Of a stretch of DNA of 64,000 bases, positions 40,471 to 49,622 are shown piece by piece; positions within the stretch are counted from its first letter, which is position 1, and each line of letters opens with the position of its first letter. Position numbers and translations under genes: made by a program. Below the pieces are notes generated by a model that was given only the letters and a program-made list of their open reading frames with translations, had not been told where the DNA came from and made no database searches. The stretch comes from Betaproteobacteria bacterium Ga0077526 (GTDB taxonomy: Bacteria > Pseudomonadota > Gammaproteobacteria > Burkholderiales > Ga0077523): positions 113,271-177,270 of the forward strand of contig LNDV01000027.1 in assembly GCA_001464765.1 (NCBI GenBank), in the 5' to 3' direction.

Positions 40471-41307
40471 TCAGCGGCGCCCGGCCCGCAGGCTCAGCAG
40501 GCCGCCCGCGACGATGAGCGCGATGCCGACCCAGCCGTAGTGGCCGAGCGCCTCGCCCCAGAAGACGAGCCCCAGGATTGCCGAGAACACCACGGTGGAA
40601 TACGACAGCGAGCCCACGACGAGGGTGTTGCCGGTGTGGTACGCACGGGTCATCGCGGTCTGCCCGCCGGTGGCGGTGACGCCGATCCCGAGCAGGATCC
40701 AGAAGTTGTTGCCGTCAATCGCATGGATGCCCGTCACCGGCATCAGCAGGCCGGCTACCACTGCCGACAGCAGCGTGAAGTAGAACACCACCCGCCAGCT
40801 CGGCTCGCCGGTGGCGCCCAGCTTGGTCACGTTCACGTAAGCGAGGGCGGCGAGCAGTCCGGACCCGAGCCCCAGGAAGCCATCGAACACCTGATCGCTG
40901 CGCATCGTGGGCTCCAGCAGGAACAGCAGCCCGACGAACGACACCAGGATGGCGGTGACCAGCCCTGCGCGAAACGGCTGGTGCAGCAGCAGCGTCGTGA
41001 GCAGCGCAAGGAACAGCGGTGACGTGTAGTTGAGCGTGACCGCCGTGGCGAGCGGCAACTGGCCGATGCAGTGGAAGTAGAGCCCGAGCGACACGACGCC
41101 CGACAGCCCGCGCTGCACGTGCAGACGCCAGTGCGGCGTGGCGATGGGCCAGCCGCGGAACCGCGCCATCAGGCCGAGCGTCACCACGCCGACGATCGAG
41201 CGGTAGAACACGAGTTCGATGCTCGTGAACTGATCGGCACCGAGCTTCGCGAATACGCTCATGGCCGCGAAGCACAGCCCGGCGATGACCATCCACAGGC
41301 CGCCCAT
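40471..41307 (-). CDS. DMT/EamA-family transporter
   Basis: A 278-residue protein with about ten transmembrane helices in two EamA repeats. Recognisable segments: GLCFAAMSVFAKLGA, FYRSIVGVVTLGLMAR, LPLATAVTLNYTSPLFLALL in the first repeat and VVGSLSYSTVVFSAILGLVFWGE near the end of the second. The family exports or imports small metabolites; no substrate is evident. It ends 53 bp upstream of the sulfurtransferase fusion on the same strand. Confidence 0.85.
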   Translation of the reverse strand: MGGLWMVIAGLCFAAMSVFAKLGADQFTSIELVFYRSIVGVVTLGLMARFRGWPIATPHWRLHVQRGLSGVVSLGLYFHCIGQLPLATAVTLNYTSPLFLALLTTLLLHQPFRAGLVTAILVSFVGLLFLLEPTMRSDQVFDGFLGLGSGLLAALAYVNVTKLGATGEPSWRVVFYFTLLSAVVAGLLMPVTGIHAIDGNNFWILLGIGVTATGGQTAMTRAYHTGNTLVVGSLSYSTVVFSAILGLVFWGEALGHYGWVGIALIVAGGLLSLRAGRR

Positions 41308-41331
41308 CTACGAAGCCGTCGCGTCGCGGAG

Positions 41332-41366
41332 TGAAAAAAGAAACGCCGCCCGGAGGCGGCGTTTCG
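41332..41366 (-). terminator. Rho-independent terminator after Rieske oxygenase gene
   Basis: On the minus strand AAACGCCGCC (complement of 41355-41364) pairs with GGCGGCGTTT (complement of 41341-41350) across a 4-base loop and is followed by a T-rich tract complementary to the A-run at 41333-41343. It lies 15 bp after the oxygenase stop and before the DMT gene. Confidence 0.88.
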
Positions 41367-41381
41367 GATGACAGCGCGACT

Positions 41382-42500
41382 TCACCGGCCCGTCTGCACC
41401 AGAGCGGGTTCCATGTGACGGCGGACGAACTCGTGGAAGTGCACCATGCCGTCTTCCATCGGCGACTGGTACGGGCCCACTTCGTTCTCGCCCCGCAGCC
41501 ACAGGGCCTTGCGGCCTTCCTGCATGCGCTCGCAGATTTCCTTGTCCTCGACAGCGGTCTCGGCGTATGCCGCCTGCTCGGCCGCGACGAACTCCGGCTC
41601 GAACAGGGCGATGTCCTCGGGGTAGTAGAACTCCACGACATTCGTGCAGGACTCGGGGCCGCTCGGCAGGATGGTGGAGATCACGAGGACGTGCGGATAC
41701 CACTCCACCATGATGTTCGGGAAGTACGTAAGCCAGATCGCACCGTGCGGCGGGGCCTCGCCGCCGTAGTACTTGAGTACGGCGTCGTGCCAGCGCTGGT
41801 ACGTGGGCGAGCCCGGTTTGCCGAGGCCCTGGTACACGCCCACGGTCTGGACGCTGTACCAGTCACCGAATTCCCACTTGAGCCCTTCGCAGTCCACGAA
41901 CCGGCCCAGCCCGGGGTGGAAGGGGACGACGTGGTAGTCCTCGAGGTAGACCTCGATGAAGGTCTTCCAGTTGATGTTGTATTCGTCCACCGACGTGCTG
42001 TGGTACAGAAAGCCGGAGAAGTCAAAGTCCCTGCGCAGGGCGGCACTGGCCAGGTCCCGCGCGACATCACGCCGGCTGGAAAAGAGGAGGCCGTTCCAGT
42101 TCTGGATCGGGGTCTTGTTCAGGTCGAGGCAGGGGTTTCCGGGGAAATGCGGCGCCCCGAGCAGCTTGCCCGTGGTGTCGTAGGTCCACCGATGGAGGGG
42201 ACAGACGATGTTCTCCGCGTGACCGCGGCCCTTCAGCATGACGGCCTGGCGGTGACGACAGACGTTGCTCAGCAGCTCGACCCCGTTCGCATTCCGGAAC
42301 AGGGTCTTTCCGTGTCCCATCCGCTCGAGCGTGTGATAGTCGCCCGCTTCGGGGACCATCAATTCGTGGCCGATGTAGCCGGGGCCGTTGTCAAAGAAGA
42401 GCTTCTGTTCCAGCTCGTAGATCCCTCGGTCGAAGTACCAGTCCACAGGCAACTGGGTAGGCGTCTTCGTGAGAGCCGAAAGATTGGCCAGATCGGTCAT
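41382..42500 (-). CDS. Rieske non-heme iron oxygenase, alpha subunit
   Basis: The start is ATG 42500 (372 residues); the frame stays open to 42656 without conserved sequence. The Rieske cluster motif is CRHRQAVML followed 16 residues later by CPLHRW. The mononuclear iron site is EDYHVVPFHPGL (two histidines) with a later carboxylate. This is the aromatic ring-hydroxylating oxygenase family, which needs a separate reductase. A gene of this type upstream of xseB is commonly seen in betaproteobacteria to my knowledge; the substrate is unknown. A terminator-like hairpin lies in its leader at 42534-42560. Confidence 0.88.
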   Translation of the reverse strand: MTDLANLSALTKTPTQLPVDWYFDRGIYELEQKLFFDNGPGYIGHELMVPEAGDYHTLERMGHGKTLFRNANGVELLSNVCRHRQAVMLKGRGHAENIVCPLHRWTYDTTGKLLGAPHFPGNPCLDLNKTPIQNWNGLLFSSRRDVARDLASAALRRDFDFSGFLYHSTSVDEYNINWKTFIEVYLEDYHVVPFHPGLGRFVDCEGLKWEFGDWYSVQTVGVYQGLGKPGSPTYQRWHDAVLKYYGGEAPPHGAIWLTYFPNIMVEWYPHVLVISTILPSGPESCTNVVEFYYPEDIALFEPEFVAAEQAAYAETAVEDKEICERMQEGRKALWLRGENEVGPYQSPMEDGMVHFHEFVRRHMEPALVQTGR

Positions 42501-42533
42501 GATGCGTGTGCCACCTCCAGGAGAGGGTCGATG

Positions 42534-42560
42534 AAAAAACGAAAAAGCCGCCCCGGCGAC
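42534..42560 (-). terminator. Terminator-like hairpin in the 5' leader of the Rieske oxygenase gene
   Basis: Reading the minus strand, GTCGC pairs with GCGGC (one G-U pair) around a 4-base loop, followed at once by TTTTTCGTTTTTT. It stands only 34 bp upstream of the Rieske start and downstream of its likely promoter, so it looks like a transcription attenuator. The stem is short, so this is moderate at best. Confidence 0.45.
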
Positions 42561-42785
42561 GCGCGCAGAACGGCCTTTCGGCAGGGTCGTGGAGGGCCCG
42601 GAACCACCGCCCGGAAAATTCACACCCACTGACACCCCTGCGGATTGTGGCTGCAAACTTCAGGGGGGGCAAGCCATTATTCCTTCGCCGCAGGCGGGTC
42701 CGGGGCCAACGGCGCCGGGGCGGCTCGCGTTGACCCCCCCTGCGCCGATAGGGTAGATTGCCGGGCTTTACCGCTTCCGCTCCCC

Positions 42786-43034
42786 ATGGCCAAGGCCTCG
42801 TCCCCTGCACCCGCTGCGCCCCCGTCCTTCGAGGCCGCGCTGACCGAGCTCGAAGGGATGGTGACGTCCATGGAAGGCGGGCAGCTCACGCTGGAGGCCT
42901 CGCTCGCCGCCTACAAGCGCGGCGCGGAGCTTCTCAAATATTGCCGATCCGTCCTCGACGATGCCCAGCAGCAGATCCGCATCCTCGAAGGAGACACCTT
43001 GCGCGACTTCCCGGGTGCAGACGACGCCGAGTGA
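42786..43034 (+). CDS. xseB: Exodeoxyribonuclease VII small subunit
   Basis: An 82-residue protein with the XseB core FEAALTELEGMVTSMEGGQL and LEASLAAYKRGAELLKYCR, LDDAQQQIRIL. The small subunit joins XseA in the nuclease that degrades single-stranded DNA to short oligonucleotides. ATG 42786 is used; the longer frame to 42645 lacks conservation. It overlaps the ispA start and begins the conserved xseB-ispA-dxs run. Confidence 0.92.
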   Translation: MAKASSPAPAAPPSFEAALTELEGMVTSMEGGQLTLEASLAAYKRGAELLKYCRSVLDDAQQQIRILEGDTLRDFPGADDAE

Positions 43035-43914
43035 TCTCACGGCCTGGATGAAGGACCGCCGGGACCGCATCGAGACGGTCCTGGAGTCCCTCCTGCCGCC
43101 GCCGTCCGTCGCCCCCATCCGGCTGCACGAAGCCATGCGCTACGCCGTGCTCGGCGGAGGCAAGCGCGTGCGTCCGCTGCTGGCCTATGCCGCGGGCGAG
43201 GCCGCCGGTGCCGCCCTCGACCGGGTCGACCGTGCTGCCGCCGCAGTGGAACTCATCCACGCCTACTCCCTGGTCCACGACGATCTCCCCAGCATGGACA
43301 ACGATGTCCTGCGGCGGGGCCAGCCCACGGTGCACATCAAGTTCGACGAGGCCACGGCCCTGCTCGTGGGGGATGCCCTGCAGAGTCTCGCGTTCGAAGT
43401 CCTCACCGATGCGACCCTCGCGGACCAGCCGCGCGACCAGATCGCCATGCTGGCCACGCTGGCCCGCGCGTCCGGCTCCCGCGGGATGGCGGGCGGTCAG
43501 GCGGTCGATCTCGCGAGCCAGGGCAAGCCGCTCTCCGTGAGCGAACTGGAATTCATGCACGTCCACAAGACCGGCGCCCTCATCGCGTGTTCGGTGTCTC
43601 TCGGGGCCGCGTGCGGCACGCTGAGCGCGGACGAACTCCGGGGCGCCTTGCACTTCGCGCGCTTCACGGGCCTCGCGTTCCAGGTCGTGGACGACGTGCT
43701 CGACGCCACCGAATCCACGCAGACGCTCGGCAAGACCGCCGGGAAGGACGCCGCCGGCAGCAAGCCCACGTACGTGAGCGCCATGGGCGTCGACCGCGCA
43801 CGCGAGTACGCGGCAGAACTCCTCGAAGATGCGCTCTCGGGTCTCGCGCCCCTCGGCGCTCGCGGACAGCGACTCGCCGAACTCGGCCGCTACATCGTCT
43901 CGCGGAATTCCTGA
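43015..43914 (+). CDS. ispA: Farnesyl (geranyl) diphosphate synthase
   Basis: Starting at GTG 43015 the product is 299 residues, the normal IspA size; ATG 43048 and ATG 42961 are alternatives. First aspartate-rich motif DDLPSMDND, second DDVLDAT, plus GGGKRVRP and the KTGALI motif. The enzyme condenses isopentenyl and dimethylallyl diphosphate to C10/C15 prenyl diphosphates. It overlaps xseB by 20 bp and precedes dxs by 1 bp, so the isoprenoid precursor genes are transcribed together. Confidence 0.92.
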   Translation: MQTTPSDLTAWMKDRRDRIETVLESLLPPPSVAPIRLHEAMRYAVLGGGKRVRPLLAYAAGEAAGAALDRVDRAAAAVELIHAYSLVHDDLPSMDNDVLRRGQPTVHIKFDEATALLVGDALQSLAFEVLTDATLADQPRDQIAMLATLARASGSRGMAGGQAVDLASQGKPLSVSELEFMHVHKTGALIACSVSLGAACGTLSADELRGALHFARFTGLAFQVVDDVLDATESTQTLGKTAGKDAAGSKPTYVSAMGVDRAREYAAELLEDALSGLAPLGARGQRLAELGRYIVSRNS

Positions 43915-43915
43915 C

Positions 43916-45763
43916 ATGGCTTATGCCCTGCTGGACACCATCGAAGGGCCGGCAGACCTGCGTCGACTCGAACGCCGTCAACTCCCGCAACTCGCGAGGG
44001 AACTGCGGGAGTTCATCATCGAGTCCGTATCGCGCACGGGCGGCCATCTGTCGTCCAACCTCGGGACCATCGAACTCACCATCGCGCTGCACTACGTGTT
44101 CGAGACGCCAGACGACCGCATCGTCTGGGACGTCGGCCACCAGACCTACGCGCACAAGGTCCTCACGGGCCGGCGCGAGGGCATGGCGGGGCTGCGCCAG
44201 CTGGGCGGCATCGCCGGGTTCCCGCGCCGCGAGGAAAGCCCCTACGACACCTTCGGCACCGCGCACTCCAGCACGTCGATCAGCGCGGCGCTCGGCATGG
44301 CCGTGGCCGCACGTCTGGCCGGCAGCAAGCGGCATTCGGTCGCGGTCATCGGCGACGGTGCCATGACGGCCGGCATGGCGTTCGAGGCGCTCAACAACGC
44401 GGGCGCGACCGACGCAAACCTTCTGGTCGTGCTGAACGACAACGACATGTCGATCTCGGAGAACGTCGGCGCCCTCAACAACTACTTGGCGCGGCTGCTC
44501 TCCGGTCGTATGTACACCGCCGCGCGGCGCGCGAGCGAACGCATGCTCCGTGTCGTGCCGCCCGCGTGGGAGCTCGCCCGGCGAGCCGAGGAACACGTGA
44601 AGGGCATGGTCACGCCCGGCACGCTGTTCGAGGAGTTCGGGTTCAACTACATCGGCCCGATCGACGGTCACGACATGGAGATCCTTGTCTCCACGTTGCG
44701 CAACGTGCGCAAGTTGGAAGGCCCGCAGTTCCTGCACGTGGTCACGCGCAAGGGCAAGGGCATGAAGCGCGCGGAGGACGACCCGATCCTCTATCACGGC
44801 GTGTCGAAGTTCGATCCCGATGTCGGCATCATCGCCAAGTCGGGCGGCAAGCCGACGTACACGCAGATCTTCGGTGACTGGCTGTGCGACATGGCCGCGG
44901 CCGATTCGCGCCTCGTGGGCATCACCCCGGCGATGCGCGAGGGCTCCGGCCTCGTGCGCTTCTCGCAGGAGTACCGCGATCGCTATTTCGATGTCGGCAT
45001 TGCCGAGCAGCACGCCGTGACCTTCGCCGCCGGCCTCGCGTGCGACGGCTTCAAGCCCGTGGTGGCCATCTATTCCACGTTCCTGCAGAGGGGATACGAC
45101 CAGCTGATCCACGACGTCTGCATCCAGAACCTGCCAGTCGTGTTTGCACTCGACCGCGGCGGACTGGTCGGGGCCGACGGCCCGACGCACCATGGCGCCT
45201 TTGACCTCTCGTTCCTGCGCTGCCTGCCGAACATGACCATCATGGCACCCGCCGACGAGAACGAATGCCGGCAGATGCTCTATACGGCCTTCACGCTGGA
45301 CACCCCCACCGCCGTGCGCTACCCGCGCGGGTCGGGGCCGGGCGTCCCCATCGAGACCGCCATGACGGCCTTGCCGGTCGGCAAGGGGGAAGTGCGGCGT
45401 CAGGGCAAGCGGGTGGCGATTCTTGCGTTCGGGTCCATGCTGACCCCCGCGCTGCAGGCGGCCGAGCACCTCGATGCCACGGTCGCCAACATGCGGTTCG
45501 TGAAGCCCCTGGACCACGCCCTGGTGGCCGAACTCGCCCGGTCGCACGACCTCGTCGTGACCGTCGAGGAGAATGCCGTGGACGGCGGCGCCGGCTCCGC
45601 CGTGGCCGAGGCCCTCGCCGCGCAGCGCATCCAGTGCGAAATCCTGCACCTGGGCCTGCCTGACCGGTTCGTGGAGCACGGCGATCCGGCCCTGCTGCTC
45701 AAGGCCTGCGGTCTGGACGCCGAAGGCGTGCTGGCTTCCATCCAGGCCCGGCTGCACCGGTAG
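43916..45763 (+). CDS. dxs: 1-deoxy-D-xylulose-5-phosphate synthase
   Basis: A 615-residue thiamine-diphosphate enzyme. The pyrophosphate/Mg site [18 protein letters not shown] is clear, [14 protein letters not shown] and [11 protein letters not shown] are the N-terminal signatures, [10 protein letters not shown] (here [10 protein letters not shown]) and [18 protein letters not shown] mark the pyrimidine domain. It makes DXP from pyruvate and glyceraldehyde 3-phosphate, the first step of the MEP pathway, and contributes to thiamine and pyridoxal synthesis. It directly follows ispA. Confidence 0.96.
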   Translation: MAYALLDTIEGPADLRRLERRQLPQLARELREFIIESVSRTGGHLSSNLGTIELTIALHYVFETPDDRIVWDVGHQTYAHKVLTGRREGMAGLRQLGGIAGFPRREESPYDTFGTAHSSTSISAALGMAVAARLAGSKRHSVAVIGDGAMTAGMAFEALNNAGATDANLLVVLNDNDMSISENVGALNNYLARLLSGRMYTAARRASERMLRVVPPAWELARRAEEHVKGMVTPGTLFEEFGFNYIGPIDGHDMEILVSTLRNVRKLEGPQFLHVVTRKGKGMKRAEDDPILYHGVSKFDPDVGIIAKSGGKPTYTQIFGDWLCDMAAADSRLVGITPAMREGSGLVRFSQEYRDRYFDVGIAEQHAVTFAAGLACDGFKPVVAIYSTFLQRGYDQLIHDVCIQNLPVVFALDRGGLVGADGPTHHGAFDLSFLRCLPNMTIMAPADENECRQMLYTAFTLDTPTAVRYPRGSGPGVPIETAMTALPVGKGEVRRQGKRVAILAFGSMLTPALQAAEHLDATVANMRFVKPLDHALVAELARSHDLVVTVEENAVDGGAGSAVAEALAAQRIQCEILHLGLPDRFVEHGDPALLLKACGLDAEGVLASIQARLHR

Positions 45764-45779
45764 CCCCGGGGCCTGCGGC

Positions 45780-45785
45780 TATAAT
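45780..45785 (+). promoter_or_regulatory. TATAAT, possible -10 box for folE2
   Basis: A perfect TATAAT lies 52 bp before the folE2 ATG, directly after the dxs stop. No convincing -35 is seen at 17 bp spacing, so an activator or none may be involved. It suggests folE2 can be transcribed separately from dxs. Confidence 0.35.
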
Positions 45786-45837
45786 CCACAGTCCGGTTCG
45801 CAGGCCGCTGCCTGCCCGACTCGAGGTATCCCCACCC

Positions 45838-46653
45838 ATGAATTCACGCGACACGATGGCCATTCCCGATGTGCAAGGCTCGGCCGACACCCGCCGGCTC
45901 GCCATCGACCGGGTGGGTATCAAGTCGATCCGTCACCCGGTCCGGGTGCGCGACCGCAGCGGCGGCATCCAGCACACCGTCGCCCACTTCAACATGTACG
46001 TGCACCTGCCGCACAACTTCAAGGGCACGCACATGTCTCGCTTCGTGGAGATCCTCAATTCCCATGAAGGCGAGATCTCCGTCGAGTCCTTCGAGCCCAT
46101 GCTGCGGCACATGGTGAAGCGGCTCGAGGCGCAGTCCGGTCACATCGAAATGACCTTCCCGTTCTTCATCGACAAGGCCGCGCCGGTTTCGGGCGTGCGC
46201 AGTCTGATGGACTACGAAGTGACTTTCGTGGGCGAGGTGGATCAGGGCAACTACAGCTTCGAGATGACCGTCGTGATCCCGGTCACGAGCCTGTGCCCCT
46301 GCTCGAAGAAGATCTCGGACTACGGTGCGCATAACCAGCGCTCGCACGTGACCATCAAGACGCTCACTCAGGAATTCGTCTGGATCGAGGACATCGTGCG
46401 GGTGGCGGAAGAACAGGCCTCGAGCGAGCTGTACGGGCTGCTCAAGCGGCCCGACGAGAAGTTCGTGACCGAGCGCGCCTACGACAATCCGAAGTTCGTG
46501 GAAGACATGGTGCGGGACGTCGCGACGGCGCTCAACGCCGACCCGAGAATCCTCGCCTTCACGGTGGAGGCCGAGAACTTCGAGTCCATCCACAATCACA
46601 GCGCCTACGCGCTCATCCGCGGCGACAAGCGCGGGGACAAGCGCACCGGCTGA
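45838..46653 (+). CDS. folE2: GTP cyclohydrolase FolE2 (type IB)
   Basis: A 271-residue GCYH-IB protein. Signatures: [61 protein letters not shown] (the CPCSK site), and [12 protein letters not shown]. It converts GTP to 7,8-dihydroneopterin triphosphate, the entry to folate and, in methylotrophs, methanopterin cofactors. Type IB enzymes accept metals other than zinc and in several bacteria are Zur-controlled; here the gene sits after dxs and no Zur box was seen. Confidence 0.95.
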   Translation: MNSRDTMAIPDVQGSADTRRLAIDRVGIKSIRHPVRVRDRSGGIQHTVAHFNMYVHLPHNFKGTHMSRFVEILNSHEGEISVESFEPMLRHMVKRLEAQSGHIEMTFPFFIDKAAPVSGVRSLMDYEVTFVGEVDQGNYSFEMTVVIPVTSLCPCSKKISDYGAHNQRSHVTIKTLTQEFVWIEDIVRVAEEQASSELYGLLKRPDEKFVTERAYDNPKFVEDMVRDVATALNADPRILAFTVEAENFESIHNHSAYALIRGDKRGDKRTG

Positions 46654-46680
46654 CCCTCCCGCCTGCGGATCGCCCGCCGG

Positions 46681-47376
46681 TCAGTACCGCTGGACCATCG
46701 TGAGCTGTTCGCGGTCGTGCTTGAGTTCGAGCCGGTTGAGGAAGCTCATGCCGAGCAGGGCGAAGGGCATGTCGGCGGATTCGTGCACGAGCCCGTCCAC
46801 GTTGTTCAGGGTGATGCTGCCGACCTTCACGGTGTTGAACTTCACGCGGTAGACGACCGCCGCGCCGTTGGCCGTATTGCTGTATCCCCGTTCGCCTTGC
46901 AGATAGTTGATGCCGAGCCGGCGGGCATCGGACTGCCCCAGAGACACCATCGTCGCGCCCGTATCCACCAGGAAGCGCATCGGAATGCCGTTGATCGCGC
47001 CTTCGGCGTAGTAATGGCCGCCGAGGTCTGCGGCGATGGTCACGGTCGGTTTGGAACTCTTGGCGCCACCCGCACTGAAGGAAGTCTGGCCGCCTGTGGT
47101 GAGGGTGCGGCGCTTGCCGTCCACTTCGATCACGGCGGCCTCGGACGTCGCGGACACCAGCTTCACGGCGCCGACGCTCTGGCCGACGGCGAGTGTGCGG
47201 GGCTTGCCGCCGTCGATCACGACCAGCGCCTTGCCGCTGAACAGCCCGACCACCTGCACCTCGGTGGCGTAAGCGTTACCGACAGCGCCGCCGGCGATTA
47301 GGCAGAGCGCCCAAAGTGCAATACGATTGGCTGCCCCGCCCAAGTTCTGGAAAGTTCGAATGAAACCGGTCTCCAT
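46681..47376 (-). CDS. Retropepsin-like aspartic protease (TIGR02281 family)
   Basis: ATG 47376 with GGAGAG 9 bases upstream gives 231 residues; the open frame beyond it overlaps the amidotransferase. A signal/transmembrane segment is at 19-38 (IALWALCLIAGGAVGNAYA). The protease domain has FLVDTGATMVSL with Asp138 and a downstream LLGMSFLNRL, the clan AA pattern. The first ~100 residues include a small domain (VVGLFSGKALVVIDGGKPR, VGQSVGAVKLV). It is probably a periplasmic protease of unknown target. Its start region overlaps the divergent amidotransferase by 17 bp. Confidence 0.87.
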   Translation of the reverse strand: METGFIRTFQNLGGAANRIALWALCLIAGGAVGNAYATEVQVVGLFSGKALVVIDGGKPRTLAVGQSVGAVKLVSATSEAAVIEVDGKRRTLTTGGQTSFSAGGAKSSKPTVTIAADLGGHYYAEGAINGIPMRFLVDTGATMVSLGQSDARRLGINYLQGERGYSNTANGAAVVYRVKFNTVKVGSITLNNVDGLVHESADMPFALLGMSFLNRLELKHDREQLTMVQRY

Positions 47377-48067
47377 CTTCAGACACTCTCCAACAGAAGG
47401 TCCTGGCTTTTTTGCCGAGTACCTGGACGCACGAAACATACCGTGGCGCATCGTCGCGATCGACCAGGGGGAGCCCGTCCCGACCGACCCGATGGCCTCC
47501 AGCGGGCTCGTCTTCATGGGCGGGCCCATGAGCGTCAACGACGATCTGCCCTGGATCCCGCCGGTGCTGTCCCTGATCCGTGACGCCACGGCCAAGGGGG
47601 TCCCGGTGCTCGGGCACTGCCTCGGCGGACAGCTGATGTCCCGCGCCCTGGGCGGTGCGGTGACCCGCAACCCCACGAAGGAGATCGGATGGGGCGAGAT
47701 CCGCGTCGAGGATAGCACCGAGGGCCGGGACTGGTTCGGCCCGGACATCCGCTCGTTCCTGTCCTTCCACTGGCACGGCGAGACCTTCTCTCTGCCTCCC
47801 GGCGCCGCGCGCATCATGGCGAGCGATCACTGCAGCAACCAGGGCTTCGTCATCGGTCCGAACCTGGGGATGCAATGCCATGTGGAGATGACCGAGCGGC
47901 TCATCGACACCTGGTGCCTGAGCGGCCAGTCCGAAATCGACACCAGCCCCGGGCCCGCCGTGCAGCAGCCGGAGGTGATGCGCCAGGGCATCGACCAGAA
48001 GGTGCAGGCCCTCCATGCGGTCGCCTCACGGCTCTACGACCGCTGGACCCAGGGCCTCAGACGCTAG
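47360..48067 (+). CDS. Class I glutamine amidotransferase (GMP-synthase-like)
   Basis: A 235-residue amidotransferase domain. Nucleophile Cys87 in LGHCLGGQL, oxyanion region FMGGPMSVNDD, and catalytic His in FHWHGETF with its partner. No synthetase domain is fused, so it may act alone as a gamma-glutamyl hydrolase-like enzyme or with a partner protein. ATG 47360 has GGAAAG upstream; the 5' end overlaps the divergent aspartic protease gene. Confidence 0.86.
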   Translation: MKPVSIFRHSPTEGPGFFAEYLDARNIPWRIVAIDQGEPVPTDPMASSGLVFMGGPMSVNDDLPWIPPVLSLIRDATAKGVPVLGHCLGGQLMSRALGGAVTRNPTKEIGWGEIRVEDSTEGRDWFGPDIRSFLSFHWHGETFSLPPGAARIMASDHCSNQGFVIGPNLGMQCHVEMTERLIDTWCLSGQSEIDTSPGPAVQQPEVMRQGIDQKVQALHAVASRLYDRWTQGLRR

Positions 48068-48074
48068 TTCGGCC

Positions 48075-48530
48075 GTGACGCCCCGCGAATCGCAGGTCGC
48101 CCGGGCCCTCGTCGGCGGGCAGTTCCTGCTGCTGGGTCTGTGGGTGGCCACCGGCCACGCGCTGGCGACGTCGTGGCCGGGGCAGGCGGTGCAGGCGCTC
48201 GGCTGCCTCCTGGCCGGCTGGGCCTTCGCGGTCATGATCCTGGCCCAGCGCCGGCTCTTCCGCATTTCCCCGGACCCCACCGGTCACACCGCCCTCGTGC
48301 GCCATGGCCCCTACCGGTGGATACGTCATCCGATGTACACCTCGATCCTGCTGGTGGTGGGCGGATCGATGATGGAATGGCGGACGGCGACCGGGTTGGT
48401 CCTCCTGGCGTCGCTCGGCGTTGTTCTGTGGAGCAAGCTGGACTTCGAGGAGCGCCTGCTCCTGCAGAAGTTTCCGGACTACGCCGACTACCGGCAGCAG
48501 TCCTGGCGGCTGTTCCCTATGCTCTATTGA
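48075..48530 (+). CDS. Isoprenylcysteine carboxyl methyltransferase-family membrane protein
   Basis: A 151-residue protein using GTG 48075; ATG 48015 upstream lies inside the amidotransferase gene in another frame. Four hydrophobic helices (LVGGQFLLLGLWVATGHAL, LGCLLAGWAFAVMIL, ILLVVGGSMMEW, GLVLLASLGVVLW) and the ICMT signature HGPYRWIRHPMYTSIL with the late EERLLLQKFPDYADYRQQ. Such bacterial proteins are SAM-dependent membrane methyltransferases of unknown substrate. Convergent with the LysR gene (7 bp). Confidence 0.85.
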   Translation: MTPRESQVARALVGGQFLLLGLWVATGHALATSWPGQAVQALGCLLAGWAFAVMILAQRRLFRISPDPTGHTALVRHGPYRWIRHPMYTSILLVVGGSMMEWRTATGLVLLASLGVVLWSKLDFEERLLLQKFPDYADYRQQSWRLFPMLY

Positions 48531-48537
48531 AAGGGCC

Positions 48538-49455
48538 TCAGCCCTGCGCCTTGCCCAGGGCCTTGGCGTGGACCTGGTCGCCGATGTGCTCGAGGAAGGC
48601 CTTCGCCACGCCGGACAGGTGCTTCTGCCGGAGGTGGACCACCTGCCAGGTGGAATGGATCGGGAAGGACTCCACGTCCAGGATGGCGATGTCGTCGCCT
48701 CGCCCGGCGTTCTGGTGCAGCGAAAACTGCGAGAGGATGGACAGCCCGAGACCGGCCGCGACCGCTTGCTGGATGGCCACGTTGCTGCCGAACTCCATGC
48801 GGACATTGAGCTTCACCCCCTGGCGGGCGAGGTGCTGTTCGATGGCCACCCGGGTGCCCGACCCGGGCTCACGCAGAATGAAGCGCTCATCCGCGATGCC
48901 CGCAAGCGGCACCTTGCGGCGCTTCGCCAGCGGATGCGAGCCGGCGCCGATGATCACGAGGGGATTGTCGAGAAAGCCCTGCACCGCCAGGTCGAGGTCG
49001 GCGGGCGGATTCGACATGATGTAGAGGTCGTCGAGATTCTGCTGGATGCGCTCGACCACCGTGTCCCGGTTGCCCACGACTAGCTTGATGTCGATGCCCG
49101 GATATCGGGCACAAAAGGGCGTCAGCAGGCGCGGGACGAAATGCTTCACGGTGCTCACCACGGCGAGCCGCAGCACGCCGCTCTGCAGCCCCTTCAGTTC
49201 GCTCACCTCGTCCTCGAACTGCCGCCACTCCCGCTGCATGGCCTGCCAGCGTGCGTTGAGCAGCTTGCCGGCTTCGGTCAGGTACACCTTGCGCCCGACC
49301 TGTTCCAGCAGGGGCAGGCCCACACTGTCGGTGAGCTGGCGGATCTGCTGAGAGACCGCCGGCTGGGAGAGGCAGAGCTCTTCGGCCGCCCGCGTGAAAT
49401 TGCCGCACTGCGCCACCGTGGCGAACACCTGCAATTGCCGCAAAGTGAAGTGCAT
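48538..49455 (-). CDS. qscR: LysR-family regulator, QscR/CbbR-like
   Basis: A 305-residue LysR regulator (ATG 49455). The helix-turn-helix FTRAAEELCLSQPAVSQQIR and linker helix WRQFEDEVSELKGLQSG are typical; the effector domain has the CbbR-like pattern (GVLRLAVVSTVKHFVPRLL, NPLVIIGAGSHPLAKRRKVPL, FILREPGSGTR). It is the last gene of the serine-cycle run, 167 bp after mclA. In Methylorubrum extorquens the CbbR homologue QscR activates serine-cycle operons; function here is inferred from similarity and position. Confidence 0.85.
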   Translation of the reverse strand: MHFTLRQLQVFATVAQCGNFTRAAEELCLSQPAVSQQIRQLTDSVGLPLLEQVGRKVYLTEAGKLLNARWQAMQREWRQFEDEVSELKGLQSGVLRLAVVSTVKHFVPRLLTPFCARYPGIDIKLVVGNRDTVVERIQQNLDDLYIMSNPPADLDLAVQGFLDNPLVIIGAGSHPLAKRRKVPLAGIADERFILREPGSGTRVAIEQHLARQGVKLNVRMEFGSNVAIQQAVAAGLGLSILSQFSLHQNAGRGDDIAILDVESFPIHSTWQVVHLRQKHLSGVAKAFLEHIGDQVHAKALGKAQG

Positions 49456-49622
49456 GCCGGCTAAAGAAACCGTCTCGCTTTGATCTTGGCGTGATTCTAG
49501 GGAAGGTCCGGGCAATTGTCGCGGTCGCGACGCAGTTGCAACCGGTCGGGTCTTGCGCCCCGATGGGACCGGCGAGGGATCCGTTTGGATGAGACCTCCC
49601 ACCGGCTGTTCCACCGGCGGAT

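Noticed and set aside
43664..45757. 697-residue minus-strand open frame opposite dxs
   Set aside because: Shadow of dxs with no motif or ribosome site.
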